Source: Exiguobacterium sp. s124 (lineage in GTDB: Bacteria > Bacillota > Bacilli > Exiguobacteriales > Exiguobacteriaceae). From it: a stretch of DNA of 64,000 bases. Below are positions 61,392 through 64,000 of this stretch, piece by piece; position 1 is the stretch's first letter; each line of letters begins with the position of its first letter. The translations under genes and the position numbers were made by a program. The notes below the pieces were generated by a model. It was not told where the DNA came from. It ran no database searches and saw only the letters and a program-made list of their open reading frames with translations. The stretch spans positions 62,001-126,000 of the forward strand of contig NZ_JACSKH010000001.1 of NCBI RefSeq assembly GCF_018617485.1, read 5' to 3'.

Positions 61392-62024
61392 ATGGCAGTG
61401 ATTTTATTTGATATCGATGGCACGTTAGTAGATACGACAGGACCGATGACACAAGCAATTCATGAGGCGCTTGAGGAACTTCCTCATCTTCCGAAACCGA
61501 GTGAAGAAGCAGTCCGCTCAGGATACGGCTTGGCAGGTAACGCATTTTGGGAGCATGTTATTCCAGAAGCGTCGCTCGAAGAGATTCGTTTCATTCGCAG
61601 ATTGCGTCACACGACGCTCGAGAAGACGATGGAAGGGCAGAACGTCTTATTCGATGGAATTCGTGACATGTTGGAAACACTTCACGAACAAGGCCACACG
61701 TTGACGACGGCGAGTAACTGCGGCGTCCATTACATGAACCTGATTTTAGATACGCAACAGATTCGTTCATATATGACGGCGCCGGAATGCTTGGAGTCCG
61801 TCAGTGGCGAGAAGAAAGCAGACATTCTGACGGCGCATCGGGTCCGTCACGGTGAGGCGGACTATATTATGGTCGGCGATCGCAAATCGGATGTCGAGGC
61901 AGCACGGGCGCACGATTTTCCGGTCGTCTTGACAGGATTCGGATTCGGAAATGAAGAAGAGTGGGCGCTTGCGGATCACGTCATCAAGTCACCGAACGAT
62001 TTAGTCGAATGGGTCAACCGATAA
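61392..62024 (+). CDS. HAD phosphatase, phosphoglycolate-phosphatase-like
   Basis: HAD subclass I hydrolase of 210 residues. Motif I 'LFDIDGTLVDTTG', motif II 'TTASNCG', lysine in 'GEKKAD' and motif IV 'MVGDRKSDVEAARAH'. The helical cap lies at residues 18-85. Resembles Gph/PpaX; substrate uncertain. Ribosome site 'gagaggggat'. Confidence 0.88.
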   Translation: MAVILFDIDGTLVDTTGPMTQAIHEALEELPHLPKPSEEAVRSGYGLAGNAFWEHVIPEASLEEIRFIRRLRHTTLEKTMEGQNVLFDGIRDMLETLHEQGHTLTTASNCGVHYMNLILDTQQIRSYMTAPECLESVSGEKKADILTAHRVRHGEADYIMVGDRKSDVEAARAHDFPVVLTGFGFGNEEEWALADHVIKSPNDLVEWVNR

Positions 62025-62025
62025 G

Positions 62026-62060
62026 AAAAGGCTTGTCGCACATGTCGACAAGCCTTTTTT
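62026..62060. terminator. Bidirectional intrinsic terminator
   Basis: Thirteen-base stem 'aaaaggcttgtcg' with its complement, T run on each side, between the HAD gene and convergent gabD. Confidence 0.85.
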
Positions 62061-62072
62061 GTATGCCTCTAT

Positions 62073-63485
62073 TTACAACCCGAGTGAGATGTATTTGACT
62101 TCTAAAAATTCTTCGATGCCGTGGTGACCACCTTCACGGCCGAGTCCGCTCTCTTTCCAACCACCGAAAGGCGCTTGAGGAGTTGACGGTAGCCCATCGT
62201 TCACACCGACAATCCCATACTCTAACGACTCTGCTAAGTAGACGGCTTCATTGATGTCTTGCGTGAATAGATAGGCGGCTAATCCGAACGGCGTATTGTT
62301 CGCCCGTTTGATCACTTCGTCGAGTGAATCGAATGTCGCAATCGGTGCGACCGGTCCAAATGTTTCTTCGTTCATGCAGAGCATGTCTTCGTTCGCGTAA
62401 CGGATGACCGCCGGACGAATGAAGAGCCCATCTAACACTTCGCCACCGTACACTTCACCGCCACGAATTTGAGCGTCCTCGATGTGTTTTTCGACTTTAC
62501 TAAGCGCGTCATCGTCGATGAGTGGACCGATATCGACACCTTCCTCTAATCCGTTCCCGACTTTCAACGCTTCGACCTCTTTGATGAAACGCTCCGAAAA
62601 TTCATCGACGACGGCTCGTTCGACATAAATTCGGTTCGCACAGACGCATGTCTGTCCACCGTTACGAAACTTCGTGGCGACCGCTTGCGGGACAGCTTTA
62701 TCCAAGTCCGCCTTGGCCGTGACGATGAGCGGGGCGTGACCACCGAGTTCGAGCGAAATCTTTTTCATCGTGTCCGCAGCGTCACGCATGAGCATCTTCC
62801 CGACTTCGGTCGACCCTGTGAACGTCAACTTACGAACTCGTTTGTCCTGTTGCCACGCTTTGACGATATCGGAGGCTTGTCCTGTCACAAGATTGATGAC
62901 CCCTTTTGGGATTCCTGCCTTATCGGCCAATTTGATCAATTCGATGGCGGTCAGTGGCGTTGCCGATGCGGGTTTCATGACGACCGTACAACCTGCAGCG
63001 AGTGCCGGAGCGACCTTGCGGGTAATCATGGCAGCCGGGAAGTTCCATGGCGTGATGGCAGCGATAACGCCGACCGGTTGCTTGATGGCAAAGATCCGCT
63101 TCTTATTCGATGAGGCGGGAATCGTCTCCCCGTACACCCGTCGACCTTCTGCTGCATACCAATCGATAAAGCCGTTCGCATAGTTGATTTCGCCGATGGC
63201 TTCTTTGAGCGGTTTTCCTTGTTCCTCGACCATCGTCCGTGCGAGCTCTTCCGTATGTTCTGCAATCAATCGGTGCCACTCATTGAGGAATTCCCCACGT
63301 TCTTCTGCAGTTTTTTGTTGCCATTCCTGTAGTGCTTCATGCGCTGCGTCGACGGCTTGAGTCGCTTCCTTCGTATCACTTTTTGTCACGACAGCCATGA
63401 CATTGCCAGTGGCTGGATTACGTACCTCGATTGTTTGTCCGGTTTCTGTCCATTCCCCGTTAATATAGTTTTTCTCTTCTCGCAT
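62073..63485 (-). CDS. gabD: Succinate-semialdehyde dehydrogenase (NAD(P)-dependent)
   Basis: Oxidises succinic semialdehyde to succinate, joining GABA breakdown to the TCA cycle. 470 residues with 'TPWNFPAAMITRKVAPALAAGCTVVMKPAS' (cofactor), 'FTGSTEVGKML', catalytic Glu in 'LELGGHAP', catalytic Cys in 'GGQTCVCANR', and 'NEETFGPVAPI'. The C-terminal 'GGWKESGLGREGGHHGIEEF' is GabD-typical. No gabT neighbour, so related aldehydes could be the substrate. Confidence 0.9.
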   Translation of the reverse strand: MREEKNYINGEWTETGQTIEVRNPATGNVMAVVTKSDTKEATQAVDAAHEALQEWQQKTAEERGEFLNEWHRLIAEHTEELARTMVEEQGKPLKEAIGEINYANGFIDWYAAEGRRVYGETIPASSNKKRIFAIKQPVGVIAAITPWNFPAAMITRKVAPALAAGCTVVMKPASATPLTAIELIKLADKAGIPKGVINLVTGQASDIVKAWQQDKRVRKLTFTGSTEVGKMLMRDAADTMKKISLELGGHAPLIVTAKADLDKAVPQAVATKFRNGGQTCVCANRIYVERAVVDEFSERFIKEVEALKVGNGLEEGVDIGPLIDDDALSKVEKHIEDAQIRGGEVYGGEVLDGLFIRPAVIRYANEDMLCMNEETFGPVAPIATFDSLDEVIKRANNTPFGLAAYLFTQDINEAVYLAESLEYGIVGVNDGLPSTPQAPFGGWKESGLGREGGHHGIEEFLEVKYISLGL

Positions 63486-63577
63486 CTTGATTTCCCCTTT
63501 CCAAAAAGTGCACAGTTAATTAGAGGATACCCGTTTTTCTAGAACGCACACAATTTTCCAAAAAATGAGGGGATACT

Positions 63578-64000
63578 ATGTGGATCATCATCGTCGGCTA
63601 TTTAGTCGGGGGCCTACTCGGGGGTAGGTTATATGGGTTACTAAGTGGACATGATTTAGCGACATCTGGTTCGAAAAATACGGGGGCACGCAACGCGAAC
63701 CGCATCGGAGGAGTGAAGGCATTTCTCATCGTATATGGATTCGACGTGCTCAAGACGATTGTTGTCTTACAGATGAGCGGACCGTATTTTTGGCAGACGG
63801 CGCTTGCGCTCACGCTCGGTCATATTTATCCGTTTTGGCGAATCCGCGCGGGCGGGAAGGGATATGCCGTTTTTTCTGGAATCATATGGGCATACGACCC
63901 GTGGTGGTTTATCGGGGGTCTCCTTGTCCTGTTGCTGTTGATTAAAGGAACAGGTAATTCCCGTGAGACGGGACTAGTAATGCTCGTCTTACTTCCACTC
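63578..64000 (+). CDS. PlsY-like glycerol-3-phosphate acyltransferase (3' end outside window)
   Basis: Open to the window edge; 141 residues seen. ATG at 63578 follows 'gagggg'. It shows PlsY elements: 'LSGHDLATSGSKNTGARNANRIGG' (motif 1, acyl-phosphate/glycerol-phosphate site) and 'LTLGHIYPFWRIRAGGKGYAVFSG' (motifs 2 and 3), with hydrophobic helices between. Motif details differ from housekeeping PlsY (GAR instead of GAT), so this may be a second copy. Confidence 0.85.
   Translation, partial: MWIIIVGYLVGGLLGGRLYGLLSGHDLATSGSKNTGARNANRIGGVKAFLIVYGFDVLKTIVVLQMSGPYFWQTALALTLGHIYPFWRIRAGGKGYAVFSGIIWAYDPWWFIGGLLVLLLLIKGTGNSRETGLVMLVLLPL

Noticed and set aside
1-64000. CRISPR arrays, tRNA/rRNA genes, prophage or integrase genes
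   Set aside because: I saw no regularly spaced repeats, cloverleaf-like sequence or phage structural genes on either strand.

Overview
The window looks like chromosome of a Gram-positive Bacilli member, most probably Exiguobacterium or a close relative. The reasons are strong purine-rich Shine-Dalgarno sites before almost every gene, intrinsic terminators at most operon ends, lipoprotein signal peptides, Bacillus-type families (YflT, YwdI/DUF5327, EamA, BCCT, ABC-F, ArcR) and moderate GC with frequent CG-containing codons. I see no rRNA, tRNA, CRISPR array or prophage. Two genes are cut by the window edges: rbsC at the left and a plsY-like gene at the right.

Layout. 1-1815: end of a ribose-type ABC transporter operon (rbsC, rbsB). 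1912-14016: a sugar/glycan region with mannose-6-phosphate isomerase, GDP-mannose pyrophosphorylase, a degenerate receiver-domain protein, a glycosyltransferase/flippase operon, a second GT2 enzyme, and a 1471-residue membrane protein paired with a small lipoprotein. Together they could make and export a mannose-containing surface polymer. 14088-16850: an AT-rich island (AraC regulator, Hsp31-like glyoxalase/chaperone, short-chain dehydrogenase) that looks acquired. 17013-19934: kynU-kynA-kynB operon (tryptophan to anthranilate) with its own promoter and terminator. 20005-30635: betaine-type transporter, HAD phosphatases, an ABC-F gene with an attenuator leader, EamA exporter, an ECF sigma/anti-sigma pair and a lone sigma region 2 protein. 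30759-41013: small DNA-binding-type proteins, a murE paralogue, stress protein, dehydrogenases, a serine hydrolase, a diguanylate cyclase and a sodium/solute symporter. 41036-50834: mgtE, the arginine deiminase cluster arcABDC, a GH31 glucosidase and an ArcR-type Crp/Fnr regulator. 50888-54407: cydDC. 54370-54573: a predicted Fur-controlled small RNA. 54629-57764: membrane protein, a second diguanylate cyclase and a TnpB-only insertion element. 57947-64000: msrAB fusion, DUF2252, ywdI, a rhodanese with a CsoR/CstR-type operator, HAD phosphatase, gabD and plsY-like.

The most interesting items are regulatory. (1) A roughly 168-nt RNA on the minus strand after cydC has a -35/-10 promoter with an embedded Fur box, and four successive hairpins that each carry a C-rich loop, then a terminator. 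This is the design of iron-sparing RNAs such as FsrA and IsrR. (2) The ABC-F gene is preceded by a promoter, a 25-codon leader peptide with its own ribosome binding site, an intrinsic terminator starting two bases after the leader stop codon, and a second terminator: a textbook arrangement for antibiotic-induced antitermination. (3) The ArcR/cydDC/sRNA neighbourhood joins carbon (cre), redox (Fnr/Rex-like site) and iron (Fur) control of energy metabolism. All assignments come from reading the sequence; no database search was run.
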